The position numbers were made by a program, and so were the translations under genes. A model generated the notes under the pieces. That model saw nothing but the letters and a program-made list of their open reading frames with translations. It ran no database searches and was not told the DNA's origin. 64,000 nucleotides of DNA from positions 2,942,001-3,006,000 of the forward strand of contig JAYKKI010000040.1 in the NCBI GenBank assembly GCA_039881145.1. The letters run 5' to 3'. Position 1 is the stretch's first letter, and each line of letters begins with the position of its first letter. Positions 1 to 12,286 of the stretch are shown here, piece by piece. Origin of the DNA: Druceiella hillmani (taxonomy: Eukaryota; Arthropoda; Insecta; Lepidoptera; Hepialidae).

Positions 1-207
1 TGGAAATTACCAAATGTCAGCTTTTTGTTTTATTTTAAACTTTCAAGTAACATTTTTATTGTGATTTGTATTTATAACGTGAATTCGTCATTTATTGAGT
101 ATTACATGTAAAAATATTTCGAGTAAAATATATTTTTAAAATTTCATTCTCATTTATTATAATTATTTCGAAACAGTTGCTATTCTTAGTAACATTAAAC
201 AGAAATT

Positions 208-254
<47 letters not shown>

Positions 255-2590
255 AAAAAATCTATAAGTCAAATAAGCAAAAGAATTGCACAAAGGAGTT
301 TATAAATACACAAAAATGTCATAATTGAAGACTTAAGGATAATAAAAAAAGTTGTGTGGTTTTAGGAAACCACGATGAAAGTGAAACTTTTTTTCAGATT
401 GTAGGCATTTAATTGAGAATTTTTCGAAAGCTACTTGATTTAGGATTTTAAAAGTAATATTAACTTAAGACGTGAAAAAGGAAATGATAATAGTAGACAA
501 GATATATAACTATGAATGTTTATTTTACTCTGCGTACTAAAGTACAGAATACATAAATAAATACAATGTTCGGTATGATATATATATACATATTAAAAAC
601 GTAGATCAATATTTATATAAATCATTGAATTATTTTAAATTTCGATTATTTGATCACTAACTTCATCTTCGCTTTGAGTCTCACAGTTTATAAATGTAAA
701 TAATATTTTGTGGTAACTAAAATAAGTAAACATTGACATGCATTCTATTTTTTCAATGTGTCTGGTAAAAACTGCATCGATCGTAGTACCATACCAACGC
801 TGCACAGCTGATGAGAGCTATAGGTACCGCCATATTGGTTTCTTTACCCCCACTCCGCGGCCGACTGTAATGCGACATGCGATAGGTAAACGAAATATTC
901 TGAGGCGATACAATAAAAGTTTCACTTTAATATTTTTTAGGTTGGTTAAATTATTATTTTTGACAGTGTCCATATACTGTCGACGTTGTTGTGTGGCAAT
1001 ATTTCAAAACTTTCTGTATTTTCCTTTTAGATAAATATATTGCTAAATTAACGAAAATAAATAGAAACAAACAACAATTCTCCTGAACAATTAAGATAAA
1101 TAGTCGCTTATCGCATTTTTTTAATACGTCGTTTTTAATGTACATTCTTTCATGTTAAATGAAGAAAATTGTAAAAACCTCCTTGGTGCTAAACTGCATT
1201 TATACCCTAATATTAGTTAATATTGTCTAAGCACAGGATATCCTTTAATATCTAATAGTTTTTTTTTACAAAACAACAATGTACAATTTCTTTCCCCACA
1301 CTTTTGTTTTTTTTTTTAAATAAACTTGCCTAATTTCAACTCAAGCCACGCAGAATACTTAAAAATTGTTTATGTCTTAATACTAATAATTACAATTTCC
1401 TTTTTTATTAAAATTTGTAAAATGAAAAAAAAACAATTATTTTACTTATTAATTTTTCTGCTGTTTTTAACGTAAATAGTTACGTTTAGCTTATTGGAAT
1501 TAGCTTTCCCTGCATTTAATTTAAATACATTGTAAATATTCAAAAGTTCATAATAAGGTTTGTGTCCTGAATACCAAGGAAAACAGGAAACTGTTTAAAA
1601 AAATAGACACGCTTTTACGGCTGAGTGAAAGTACAAGTAGTGAGACAAAGTTTATATTGGAATTACCATACGCCTTTATAGATTAATTACCATAGGTCAA
1701 CAGAACCGGACACAATTTTAAAAAGAAAGGGCACTTCAACAACCATGTGTGGTGCGAACAACTTAAATATCGGACAGTTTATAATTTTCAAAGGTCACGA
1801 TCTCAGCTAACTCATTTAATTTGATATTATAATTACGGGACTCGTGGCATCACAATATTACATCACGACATAAGTTTCCTAGTCCGTATTCAAGACACAG
1901 AAATAAACTACGAGTAAATAGATTGCAGTCAATTCCTAGGAGAAGCAAAAAAAAACATTTCCAATTACGGATGTATTATTCATTATTTGTAGGTACTCTA
2001 AAATATTTTGCTTAATAAAAATGCAAATATTATATCTATAAAGGAAAATGACAATTTTTCTTTCAAGTAATAAAAAAGTTTGAATACTGACAAAAGTTTT
2101 GATAAAGCTTTTATAAAATTCGGGACTGAGATAATATAATAAATTTGTAATAATTAAAAGTTATGATGTATTTTCGTGGGCTGATGACGATATATTACTA
2201 TGGATTATTTCAATAATTGTTGGACCATACAGAAAAATATGAAAGTAAACTATATCAGATCACTTGAAATACTTGACACAGAAATAATTCGCCCTATGAG
2301 GAATCTGCGCGAATACAGTACCAAAATTATGTGTAAGTGGAAAGATAAAAGTGTTGACATAACACAATATCAGACAAAAAGTGAATGCATAGAATAATCA
2401 CTCAAAGGTAAAAAACAGATCACGGGATACTAAAAAAACGAGTGTGACAGATAAAAATATATGTAAATTTAAAATAAGACTATGGGTCATAAAAATAAGA
2501 TGCTTACCTTACACGCGCCAGGGACGAGAGGTGTCGTAAAGGTTTCCGTAAAAAATTGGTAATCAGTTTGAAAAATTACATTTTTTCCTT
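1..2590 (+). repeat. copy of multi-kb diverged repeat family (SR family)
   Basis: Several stretches align by eye, in the same order, with 22.1-25.3 kb: the first 250 bases with 22118-22360, 1090-1700 with 22850-23390, and 2000-2580 with 24050-25300. Shared landmarks include a stretch reading like 'cctttatagattaatta' and a 'gggacgagag' block near the end. The copy contains an (AT)n tract and a non-shared insert at about 480-1090. No long reading frame or recognisable protein motif is present. Nothing suggests a gene; the short ORFs do not correspond between copies. Confidence 0.6.
212..252. repeat. (AT)n microsatellite
   Basis: Uninterrupted AT dinucleotide run of about 40 bases. Confidence 0.95.
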
Positions 2591-3360
2591 ATTAAAATAT
2601 AAATAATAACAAATTCACTGACACTTATTTTTAATAATTACTTATTTTTAATAAAATCATTGATTACACAATAACGGAGTATGCATTAGGAAATGTTACA
2701 GATGTTGGTCTTTATGACATATGCAGCTGCGAATGCTGACTTTGCAACGTCAAATTGCGGATGCTAATACGCTTTATTTATTAAAAAATAAATAAAAACA
2801 AAATTATGATTTTGGTCATAAAACAAGTATTACTAATGAAATTTTACGTTTAATTTATTTAAACTAATATTATGATGTTCAACAAAAGACATCTTTTAAT
2901 AACCAGTTGTTTTTTATTAAACAATAATTAACATGTTTTTCCTATTTTTTTGTTTTTTTGATGTGAAACATCTATAGGCGCAGGTATAAACTGGATCGTT
3001 GGCGTGACGACGCTTGCCGTGGCGACGGGTCGCCACGCTATACTAAGGTATATATATAGTCTAAATGTAATAGAGTGTACGGTAAGGCGACGTGGCACCA
3101 TGCGCAACCGACTACGCGACTCCTCCTCACTCAGTTCGACGCTGTTGTTTACTACGGTACACATAACCTGTGCTTTATTATTTTTGTATTAATTGTAAAT
3201 AAATGTTTATTAAATAAAGTCACCATTTTCTGTATGAAATTCGTAATACTTTATTTTTTCATTATGCTATATTTAGTTCCTGTAATAATCTTGTCTTTTA
3301 TGCATATTACTTGTACGAACACGATGTTTCACATCTACCAGGCGTCCCGTGACGGCTCAC
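2591..3360. other. AT-rich spacer with a GC-rich islet at about 3000-3170
   Basis: Mostly AT-rich, but about 3000-3170 is conspicuously GC-rich. It holds an inverted repeat (CGTGGCGAC / GTCGCCACG, about 3017-3037) next to a TATA-rich tract. Reading frames on both strands are open for 60-80 codons here but match no family I know. A 13-base motif (gatgtgaaacatc) occurs near 2960 and inverted near 3322, bracketing the islet. It could be a small foldback element or a remnant exon/promoter; I cannot decide. Confidence 0.3.
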
Positions 3361-3560
3361 TGTTTTTTTTAATAAACTTTTTCTATTCAAACTACCCAGA
3401 ATACTGACGAAGTTTTTACGTCTTGATCCTAATATTTACAATTTCTTTTTTATCAAAACTTGTAAAATGAAAAAATAAATAATTTGACTCATTCATATTT
3501 CTGTTCTTTTAACTGAAACATTTACCTTTACGTTTAAACTTATCGTTTAATAGTTTTGTT
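3361..3560 (+). repeat. fragment of SR family
   Basis: Resembles 1310-1480, 23035-23210 and 39717-39850. Shared order: T-rich run, 'aataaactt', 'caatttcttttttat', 'cttgtaaaatgaaaaa'. Non-coding. Confidence 0.5.
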
Positions 3561-6500
3561 TAGTTTTAAATAAAGTAAATTTTATTTTACAGGTTTGCTG
3601 CTTTTCTGACACCAAGTCAATTACGCGTAAAGAACCTACAAAGAACCTACACTGCTGAAGAGTTATTCTTTTGACACTGGCCGATTCTTCTTCTTCTTCT
3701 TCAATCACTTGACCGACCAGGATGGGCAGTAGAATCAACTATCAAGTTCTCCTATTCTTGGCCAAATTGTTATATTACAACCGGGTTTAATTACTTATAT
3801 TGATATTTTCTTTCACTTGTGCAATATGTAAGTGTACATAATTTCGTAACCGTTTTAATCGCCAAAGAAAAAACTAACTAACCATCAGGAAAACTAGTCT
3901 AACTTTCTTTGATACTGTTGTTCTCAACGATATTAATAAGGGAAGGATTTGAACAATTAGTAGAATGTATTCACAGTTTAACATCATGAACCGCTAAAAC
4001 TTTCCTAAAAAATACACTTTCTGAACAACCGATTTGCGAAATTTTATTTTCAACAATCATTATTTCCATTTTAAGAATGAACATATACTAAGGGCAATTG
4101 AAATATTTATGTCAATAGTTGTTGTAAGCAAAAATGAATATATCGTTCGATGTTACTAAGAAATCATAACTGTGTTCATGAAACATTAGAATAACAAAAT
4201 TTCGTAGAAATAAAATCGATTAAATTTATTATTTATCTCAAAAATAATTCACTCTAGGCTGATAGGAAGATAAGTGCCCCAGAATATGTAGGAGATATCG
4301 TCGATAAAGCGTAAGTCGTAAACTCACAGCGCAAAAAATTCTTCCGCTTCGTGCTCATAAGAATATAGTGTAAGAACCAAACTGTTGGCAGCCTCGATCT
4401 CAAACGATATGCTATGAAATTAAGTTAGAAAATTTTCATATATAAAATTCAATGAAAATAAACAATAAACTACTACAAACCACTTGAACTATACTAATTT
4501 ACTTCGGAGATTTCCATAACAATAAAATATTGTTATAACACATAACCATTTTAACTATCTTGGTCAAGTATACTAAAATGTCAATATTTCGACACAACGT
4601 AAATTGAACGTCGTCAATATAACAGTAAGTACAGTTAGTTGGGCATATTTAATAAGGTAAATATATTATGTTTCAACTGGGCTGTGTTAGAATTTTGATC
4701 CTAATTATAAGTGAACCGAATCGAAAAGTAAGAAATTGGGACGCTACTGGAGTTGTCGAAAAAAAATACACTGAAACTGAAATTTTTCAAGCAAAATTCC
4801 TTAAATTTTTAAGTTCAATAATTATATTAGGAGATATCAACATATAACAATATACGTAAAAATTTAAAGCTAAAGGTGCGTAAGTCAACTTGCATTCGAT
4901 AATTAAAATTATATTCTAATTGTACCATTTCAACAGTATCTCTCTGAATCTGTGTGCACTTTGCGTCTTTATCAATTTTATAAATTGGAAATAAACATTG
5001 AAAAAAGAAAAAAGGTAAGATTAGATATTTATTTAATTTTATACTCAAAACTTAAAGAAAATAATTTTTTTTGTAGATGTACTCAACACAACCTTGACAT
5101 GTAAAATTTCGTAGCATCATCAGTTTCGTAGAACAGTATGATTTATTTACGCACAAAGGAAGATGGCAATTATCCTTCTTCCCTGCCTTCACCCCACGCA
5201 GGAAGGTAATCGATTTAGTACTCTTCTGGTGCTATACTACAATACGTAATTTTAAGCATTGATAAATTCGAACTTGAGACTTAAAAAAGTAATTTACAAA
5301 TTATTTATTTTTTTTAAATACGCTAACACAGCCATAAAATATACATATTTCATACTAGTCTCATACATGTTTTAAGATATTTTTAAAATTTAAAAAAAAG
5401 ATATTTCATAATTTAATCAAATGACATAGGATTTTTAAGTTATATCTAAATATAACATTTATACCGTAAAAATACAGTACTTATATTATTTGCAATATTT
5501 AACAATATATAGTTTACAATATTTCGTGTTTTAAATAATAGCTATGATATTATTTTTTATCAGAAAATGTTGATACGGAAGCTCCAATAATTGTAGGACA
5601 AATAATGTATAATGGCGGCTATATTAATATTAAATTAATAAAATTAATGAACTTTTATAAAATAGTTACATGAATTAATAAAATATGCGAAATAGTAATG
5701 AATTTATAGTAAAGCAACAACTTACAATAAATTATTGTAAGAAGCAATAAAAAACCTAGAATAAAGCCAAAAAAAAACTAAAAAATAACGTTTTACTAAA
5801 ATCAGTGAATGCGATTACAACTCTTACAAAAAACAAAATGGCCAATAAAACCTTTGTTATAATTTAAACACCTTTTTGAAACCGGTGCCAATAAACAAAA
5901 GGCCAGCAGCCATCGGCCTAAAAAAAATTTAAAAATTGTGAATAAATGGCTAAATTTCCAATCAGAGTATGTGTTTTAAAAAAAGATTATTATTTTTTTT
6001 CTTTTTATGTGTTTCTTAATTTTAGTTTCTTTCGGTAAAAATCATTTTTTTTAATTTCGTTATATAAATTAAGTAAAATATGCACAGTGGTATTGTATTG
6101 ATATTGTAAACATGTACCATACAAAATATTTTTCACATTTCGTGTAATTTAATTTTTAATGTGAAAATAATTCGTGGAATCGTTTTGATATGAATTAATT
6201 TGCCAAAATATTTGTTTTTAATTTCTATCAAATCTCTAATGAATGATATTTCTTTAATTGAATTGTTATATCATATGTTGCTTAATTCGTCCACAAATGT
6301 GTCTGTATGATATATAACATGTTCATCAGGTTTATTGTCGAAATCGGTTTAGCTGTTCGACTGTCATATATTATTTTAAAAACTATATAATTTATTATAA
6401 GCCAAACGTTGAGACACTAATATTTTAACAAAATTATTCAGTTTCCTCAAAAATTTTTCAAATTTTCCATATTTTATTTTTAATTATTCTGGAATTGAAT

Positions 6501-8036
6501 TCAATATGGTTCTCAGATAGGACAATGTCGGGTAAATAATGTAAACATACCACCTAAAATCAGCCCAGAACAACGAGTATAATTTGTGGTATGTAATTCA
6601 GCATTATCATAGTAGTAAAAAAACTTGATTCCGTTGACTACTTAGTTTGTTAGCTAATTGAATTACTTGCTTTAAATAAATTCAAGCTAGTTCTCTTTAA
6701 AAGCAACCCCAAATTAATAATGCCCATTATAATTCGCCACCAACTCAGCATTTCTTTTTTTACTTAGTTCGGATATTTAAAGGTCCTCTTTGTCCCGCAC
6801 AAACTTATCATTATTTTTGTGTCGATTAACGTATGTAATATAAGTTACGCATAGACAAAAATACTAATATCTTATACCAATTACGTTTTAGTGTCAATCA
6901 AATCGAAATTACGTTTTAATGTGAATAATTGTTGACAAACACTAAACCATAAAATCCCTACAATGTCCCTAGTTGACATGCACTTAAATATATTTTTTAA
7001 TTTAATACCTTAAAAGACCGTAGAAATGTCGACCATATCTTATCGTGAAATATTATAAAAAACTGCAAAAAAGTCTCAGATTAATGAGATATAATATGTG
7101 TGGTATTTATGATAAAACTTCCTGAAAAATTGCGCGCATAATACCGATAAAAGATGACCAATATTTTACATATACATGATTCATTCGATAAACGTGTCAT
7201 CACTTTTGCATGTGTTTTTTTGGTTTACGGTTTTTTGATGCGAACATGATGCAGTGCGCTCGCAATTCCTCTTGACGACATTCAAGTTTTGGTTCTCTTT
7301 TTAACCTTCAAATAAACCGGAGAAACTAATTCCTAATTCCTATGTCACAGAAAATGAAGAAGCAATTTCCATTTCTCCATTGTTCCTGGAAAAGAAGAAC
7401 TTCATTAATTTAAAAAAAAGCTAGAAAACTTCCGAATTTGCAAATAACTTTCTAATCAAGCAGGCATATTTGCACTCACAGAAAGTTTTGTTTTTAAATC
7501 TCGTACTTTGTACGGGAAGTAATACATCAAATGGTAATTTAGATACAATATTAGTAAATTGAGTAAATTGAGATACAAGATAATTTTTGTGGAAGGCTTC
7601 CGAATAATGAAAAGTGAACCCACATATAATTTTATCATTATTAAGCTTTTCCTCATCACCAAGCCCTCGATTTCTGTATAATTTCTAATATCTTTTTACA
7701 GACCTTGGATTAACCATCCCAGAGAACGAGAATATGTTGTGAAGCGTTGTAAATTAAAATTTCTAGATAGGCGATATGTAAAGGTATTGTATAAGTTGAA
7801 TAAACAATTTTACCCCTTGAAAACATGCACCAGTAATATCGGATGAAGCAACTGCAAACCTTTTTTCTATTATCAAGTTAAAAAAAAACTTTCTCCTATT
7901 CCTATATTAAGATATGCAAGACAAATAGTTTTCCATGAATTATATTAAAATCTAATCTGCTGTTAATTAAAATAATTTTGGTTCCCTTGATAATAAAAAC
8001 AATTTTAATTTATCTCTAGATATATTCTTAATAGGA
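3561..8036. other. AT-rich non-coding DNA
   Basis: No convincing coding region, RNA gene or recognised transposon. ORFs are under 75 codons and of low complexity. The one item worth noting is a possible short exon at 7702-7783, listed separately. Confidence 0.5.
7702..7783 (+). CDS. possible 27-codon internal exon, unidentified
   Basis: A pyrimidine-rich acceptor (ctttttacag) precedes, and an 'aaag|gtattg' donor follows, an 82-base stretch. Read with one base completing a codon, it is open and ends on a codon boundary. The peptide is rich in Arg/Lys (begins PWINHPREREYVV). It matches no family I recognise, and no partner exon was found nearby. A chance open stretch of this length is quite possible. 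Confidence 0.18.
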
Positions 8037-8079
8037 TAAAATGGGGACGATCTGTAACATATAGATCATCTCCATTTTA
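8037..8079. repeat. imperfect hairpin repeat
   Basis: 17-18 base arms with two mismatches (taaaatggggacgatct / agatcatctccatttta) around a 9-base spacer. Confidence 0.7.
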
Positions 8080-8277
8080 CTCATTAATTATAAAGTAATC
8101 TCGTATTTTTCCACAAGTATTTCCAAACAAGAAGAAAAAAATAACAAATTAATATTTATCATGGTGGAAACTTCTTCAAAAAACGGCATTCCATATCCAT
8201 TCCGATTTCTAGCAAAGATTGAGTTATACAGGCTATTTTATTGAGCAAACGCAACACAGTCAACAGACCTAAGTCCG

Positions 8278-8520
8278 TCAGTTAAGATAGTGTTGAAATA
8301 TTAAAAAGCTACAATTGTACATAAAATGTTTGTACTCGTTTGCCTTGACTTTATAGACTAGGGCATCAAAATTTCCTTCAAAAACGTCTGATGGAATTTG
8401 TAACATCATACCTCGTTCCATTTTCTAGAGAGTTTGCGCGTACTTATAAAATGAGTAATATGAAAGAAAATCCTCATATTCATCATCACTGTAAATGGCT
8501 CTGATTATATATTCATCAAA
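8278..8520 (-). pseudogene. possible decayed coding segment, unidentified
   Basis: On the minus strand one frame is open from about 8520 to 8278, except for a single TAG near 8430. Composition is protein-like rather than AT-driven (Asp, Glu, Tyr, Phe, Lys, Met rich). Its second half could start at an ATG at 8421-8419 and stops at 8280-8278, giving 47 codons. No family was recognised and no splice sites are clear. It may be an exon with an interrupting stop, a transposon remnant or chance. Confidence 0.2.
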
Positions 8521-8521
8521 A

Positions 8522-11283
8522 GATTATGTTAGAGAAATACATCATCCCGACCAGTGATGGAGATCTCGTCACCTTCGCTCTCCCCGCTAAATGTAATGCG
8601 AACTAACCTTTCGTTAACATATTTAGAAAGGTATCTAAGAACACACTACAAAACTTTAATTGTCATAAATATTGAAATGTCTTAATAAGATTGGTACATA
8701 TAGCACAAATCATTTGTTCTGAAAACAGATAAATGTTTACCTATCTTCAAAAGGAACTTTGGTTTCCATAAAGTTTAAGAAATATCTTTAAACAGGAGAG
8801 TTTTTTTTATACAAGGGTGTTTACCATCACCCGAGTTTTCAATATTCTGCGTAATACAGAATCGTATATATAGAATCGTAATACATCTTAGGTTTATTTG
8901 GTTTTACTTTAGCCATTACCCAAAAAACACATACGCTTCTTCTATCTCTCTTTCGAAAAAATATACTTACGTATTTGTTTCACATATATTACGGTTATCT
9001 CTATAAGACCGATAATTATCACTGTAAATAAATCGGGACATAATCATTCTTTTATGTAATGAAACGTACTTTAGTTTTGTTCCCGTTTTTGAACTTTATT
9101 TCTTATATTTTGATGATGAATTAATATAAGAAAATATAGTTCACAGATATGGAAAATAGATCCTCAAAGCGCTTGATTCGAATATAAATGCAGATACGAC
9201 TCGCGCTCCCCTACTCACACACTCTTCACGCAATATGCAAAGAAACAGAGCTTACATTGCAAAAAATGCTGGTCGTAGAAAAAAAGCAATCTAGCAAATG
9301 TTTCCTCCTTAAGAAATTAACATATCATTTAAATATTGACGCTACCAGCGCACTACGTGTGCTTCAAACGATTTAATTTAATTTGAATTTGCATGAGCAA
9401 TAAACAATTCATCATCTAGTTCACAATCTAAATCAGATTGATCAGAAAGCCAAACGATCAATCCTGACGAGATACTGTAAAACTCGGAACCTGGTTTTCA
9501 CAAATATTTATAATGATTTAAATATTTTAGATAGTTATCAAGGTCTACACACATCACTGGCAAAACCGCGGATACAAGATAGTATCCGCGGATACTGGAT
9601 GGTGTTAATAAAACCCGGCAAATTTGTTTGTCAAAACACCCATGACGTAGGTTTCTTAAAAGTTTATATTTCTTAAAATGTGGGACGCAAAGTATTCAAA
9701 GTAATGTTAAATAAACGTTTCACATACACAGACTTTTGTCATATTTTAAAACATCATATTTGAAAAAAATATAGAAGATGATAAATTGTATATCGTTTTG
9801 AAGCTTTACGTAAACGAGACATGATAAAAAATCACTTTTGTGACGATTTCATTTGATTAAATACTTGAAAGAGAAATTGACTCTCAATTTTCATCGTATG
9901 CATATTAATATTTGATTTAAATATTTTTCGATATATCAATCAAGATCCCCACATGGAATATCCGTTTGCAAAACAACAAGTATAAACTTCTATAGAAACA
10001 GAGAGAATAAGTTGAAATACTGTCTTTTTAGTTGAAATACTGCATGATAAAACTACCCTGCAATTAAAGAAGTGAAATAATAAATATAATTTATTTTCTT
10101 TCTCCCATAGTTCATTATTCTCGCTGTAAATAAAAGGAGACTAACAAATTCTGATAATGGTCTTAACGATATATACCATAATTTAGAAAAAAGCTGGTAT
10201 TTTATAGAATATGGAAAAGTGGTGTGGTAGTAGCGCGTATTCATACGTTGAAAGTGTAGCTCTTTAGGTTTCGCCTTCATATGTCATGTGTTTTAATCCC
10301 CACAAATATAACATACACATGCATAAAATACGCGAGTTGTAAAAATAAACAGATGGTTTAATCTAAAGTAAACAAACAATACTTTTTTTATTCGTTATAG
10401 AATGTTCACCACAGACATTTAACGTAAACGTTACATGAAACGGTATGCAATGTAGCGTTACATGCAACGGAAATATATGTTAACAATAAGGATTGTGTCC
10501 TCTAGAGCCCATTAAACGTTTTTTTTGTTATATAAATCAAGACCATAGTGTAGAAATTAAGTATATGATTTGATATCGGCTACTGTATTAATAATACCCA
10601 GGCTACTGTATTAATAATGCACAAATAAATCACAAAAATAAAATGCTCACCTTATTCAAAAAACAGGACCTTTTTTGTCCGCTATGAGATCAAACATTTT
10701 CAATTCAATTTTAGTCGAACTGTTATTTATAACAAAATATTAATCCCAAAACCCCATTTAAATTATAATTTATATACAAGGGTTTAATGTGGTCAAGAAT
10801 CATCTATGCGTCAACCGACATTTTGTAAAATTTTCTACATTTTCAACTCATTTCCTCACGGAAATTTAATTGTAAAATATATTAAAAATGAATTTAAAGA
10901 GTTTTTATTAGAACTTGTAGCGATTTTTTAAACAAAAAAATAATTGCCTTTTTAATTAATGTTTCATCTTAAAATAAAAATTCAATAATCTTTCTTGGGC
11001 ACCTTCAGACGGCGAGTCTTTACGGTTAGTGTGGCTTAATGGTTAGCATTTTTACTCCGTATAAAGACTACGTACTAATCTTAATCTGAACATTAAAATT
11101 AACATTGATATTAATAAATAATATAATGTATGCGTGTAGTAAAATATTCGTATTAAGCTTGTTTCGTTTTGCCATTTTCAGAAACTTTCTTAACAATATT
11201 TTTGATATCCGAGAAATGATTCTCAATAAATCACTCTTGGACTTCATGAATTATATCATTAAAATGAATATTTTTAAATTTTT
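8522..11283. other. AT-rich non-coding DNA with small repeats
   Basis: No gene supported. Contains a 10-base perfect inverted repeat (CCGCGGATAC / GTATCCGCGG) at about 9568-9593 and a short direct repeat 'ggctactgtattaataat' near 10580-10618. A tRNA A-box-like string near 11030 has no B box. Confidence 0.5.
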
Positions 11284-11667
11284 TTGCTAAACTTTATCTT
11301 AATACACAAATACCGACAAGCACAAGTGAGTGCAGTTGCCGCCGTGATTGGGACAAGTTTAGTGCCACATGCACGAGCCGACAATCGAATCGTCGAGCGT
11401 TCAAGAAATGAAATAAAATATTTTGAGATGAACGAAAAACCAAATTTTGTATCTCAATTAGCTGATGGACAAAAAAATTATATCTGCGAAGGTACAGACG
11501 AAAAAATTGAATTCGTGTGTCAAGTTGAAAATCAATCTTTATTGTCTATGTTAGAAGTAATAGACATTTTTGCGAGTTTTGGGAAAAAAATATTTTTTTT
11601 AATAGAAGGTGAATGTAGAAATATCAGGTGTGTGCAACGCTCTAAACGTTTCCAGTTAACACGTTGA
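11284..11667 (+). CDS. hypothetical ORF, possible exon or remnant
   Basis: 127-codon open frame with composition unlike the AT background. Around 11330-11410 it is GC-rich and encodes an Ala/Val-rich, then Arg-rich stretch (e.g. VSAVAAVIGTSLVPHARAD). The rest is acidic with five cysteines. It opens on TTG, so the real beginning, if any, may be a splice acceptor upstream. It ends at TGA about 400 bases beyond the 3' end of the lipocalin gene on the other strand. No domain recognised. It could be a real exon, a transposon relic or chance. Confidence 0.2.
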   Translation: MLNFILIHKYRQAQVSAVAAVIGTSLVPHARADNRIVERSRNEIKYFEMNEKPNFVSQLADGQKNYICEGTDEKIEFVCQVENQSLLSMLEVIDIFASFGKKIFFLIEGECRNIRCVQRSKRFQLTR

Positions 11668-12071
11668 GCCGTAATGGAAAATAAGAACTCCATCTATGTT
11701 ACAAATAATTTCAACAAATTATTTTTCACATACATGGATTTCTTATTTTCAATTACGGTTCCACAACTAAACAATACGTTCGCAGTTTAGTATTCATCTA
11801 TGATAGCAAGTGATGAGCGTTTTAGTACTAATATACTTTACTTATATATCACTCTTAAAACTACTCTTTGAAGTTAAATAAATCTGACACAAGATCCAGT
11901 TTAAATGAATACTTTCAATTTTATCAGTAAAATTTACTGTAATAAAACAATGAAAATAATGGATTGTCAATTTAATTAAAAAAAAAAAAAAGTAGTTATT
12001 ATTTTAGCTTTATAAATAAAATTATTTACAATATGTATCCACTTCTGACGGCTAATCTTCAAAGTCTTAAG

Positions 12072-12286
12072 CTAAATTCTTCCAAGATTGATGAAGGAGA
12101 GAATGGCAAGGAGCAGAGTCGAAGTCACAGTCATGACAGCTGAACTGCCACAAGTCTCCACAGACTGATCCATCTGCTGCCACTTCAGACTAGTTGTGTG
12201 TGTATTAGCAGCTACTGCTGTATCAATGGCATTAACTGATCCTGAACTAAGTCCATTCCGTGATCGGGAGAGTTTCAAGGAAATTG
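12072..12286 (-). CDS. terminal lipocalin exon with Arg motif and GPI tail
   Basis: Acceptor aacttttcag. Starts in phase 1 and ends at TAG (12074-12072). Encodes the third lipocalin region (SLKLSRSR), the final cysteine and the hydrophobic C terminus. No exact AATAAA is seen just downstream on the minus strand, only AT-rich variants. Confidence 0.85.

Noticed and set aside
780..860. CTGATGAG string at about 807 considered as a hammerhead core
   Set aside because: No GAAA partner at suitable distance and no stems closing it.
11025..11075. tRNA-like A box (gtggcttaatggttagca)
   Set aside because: No matching B box, no cloverleaf pairing found by eye; at most an old SINE scrap.
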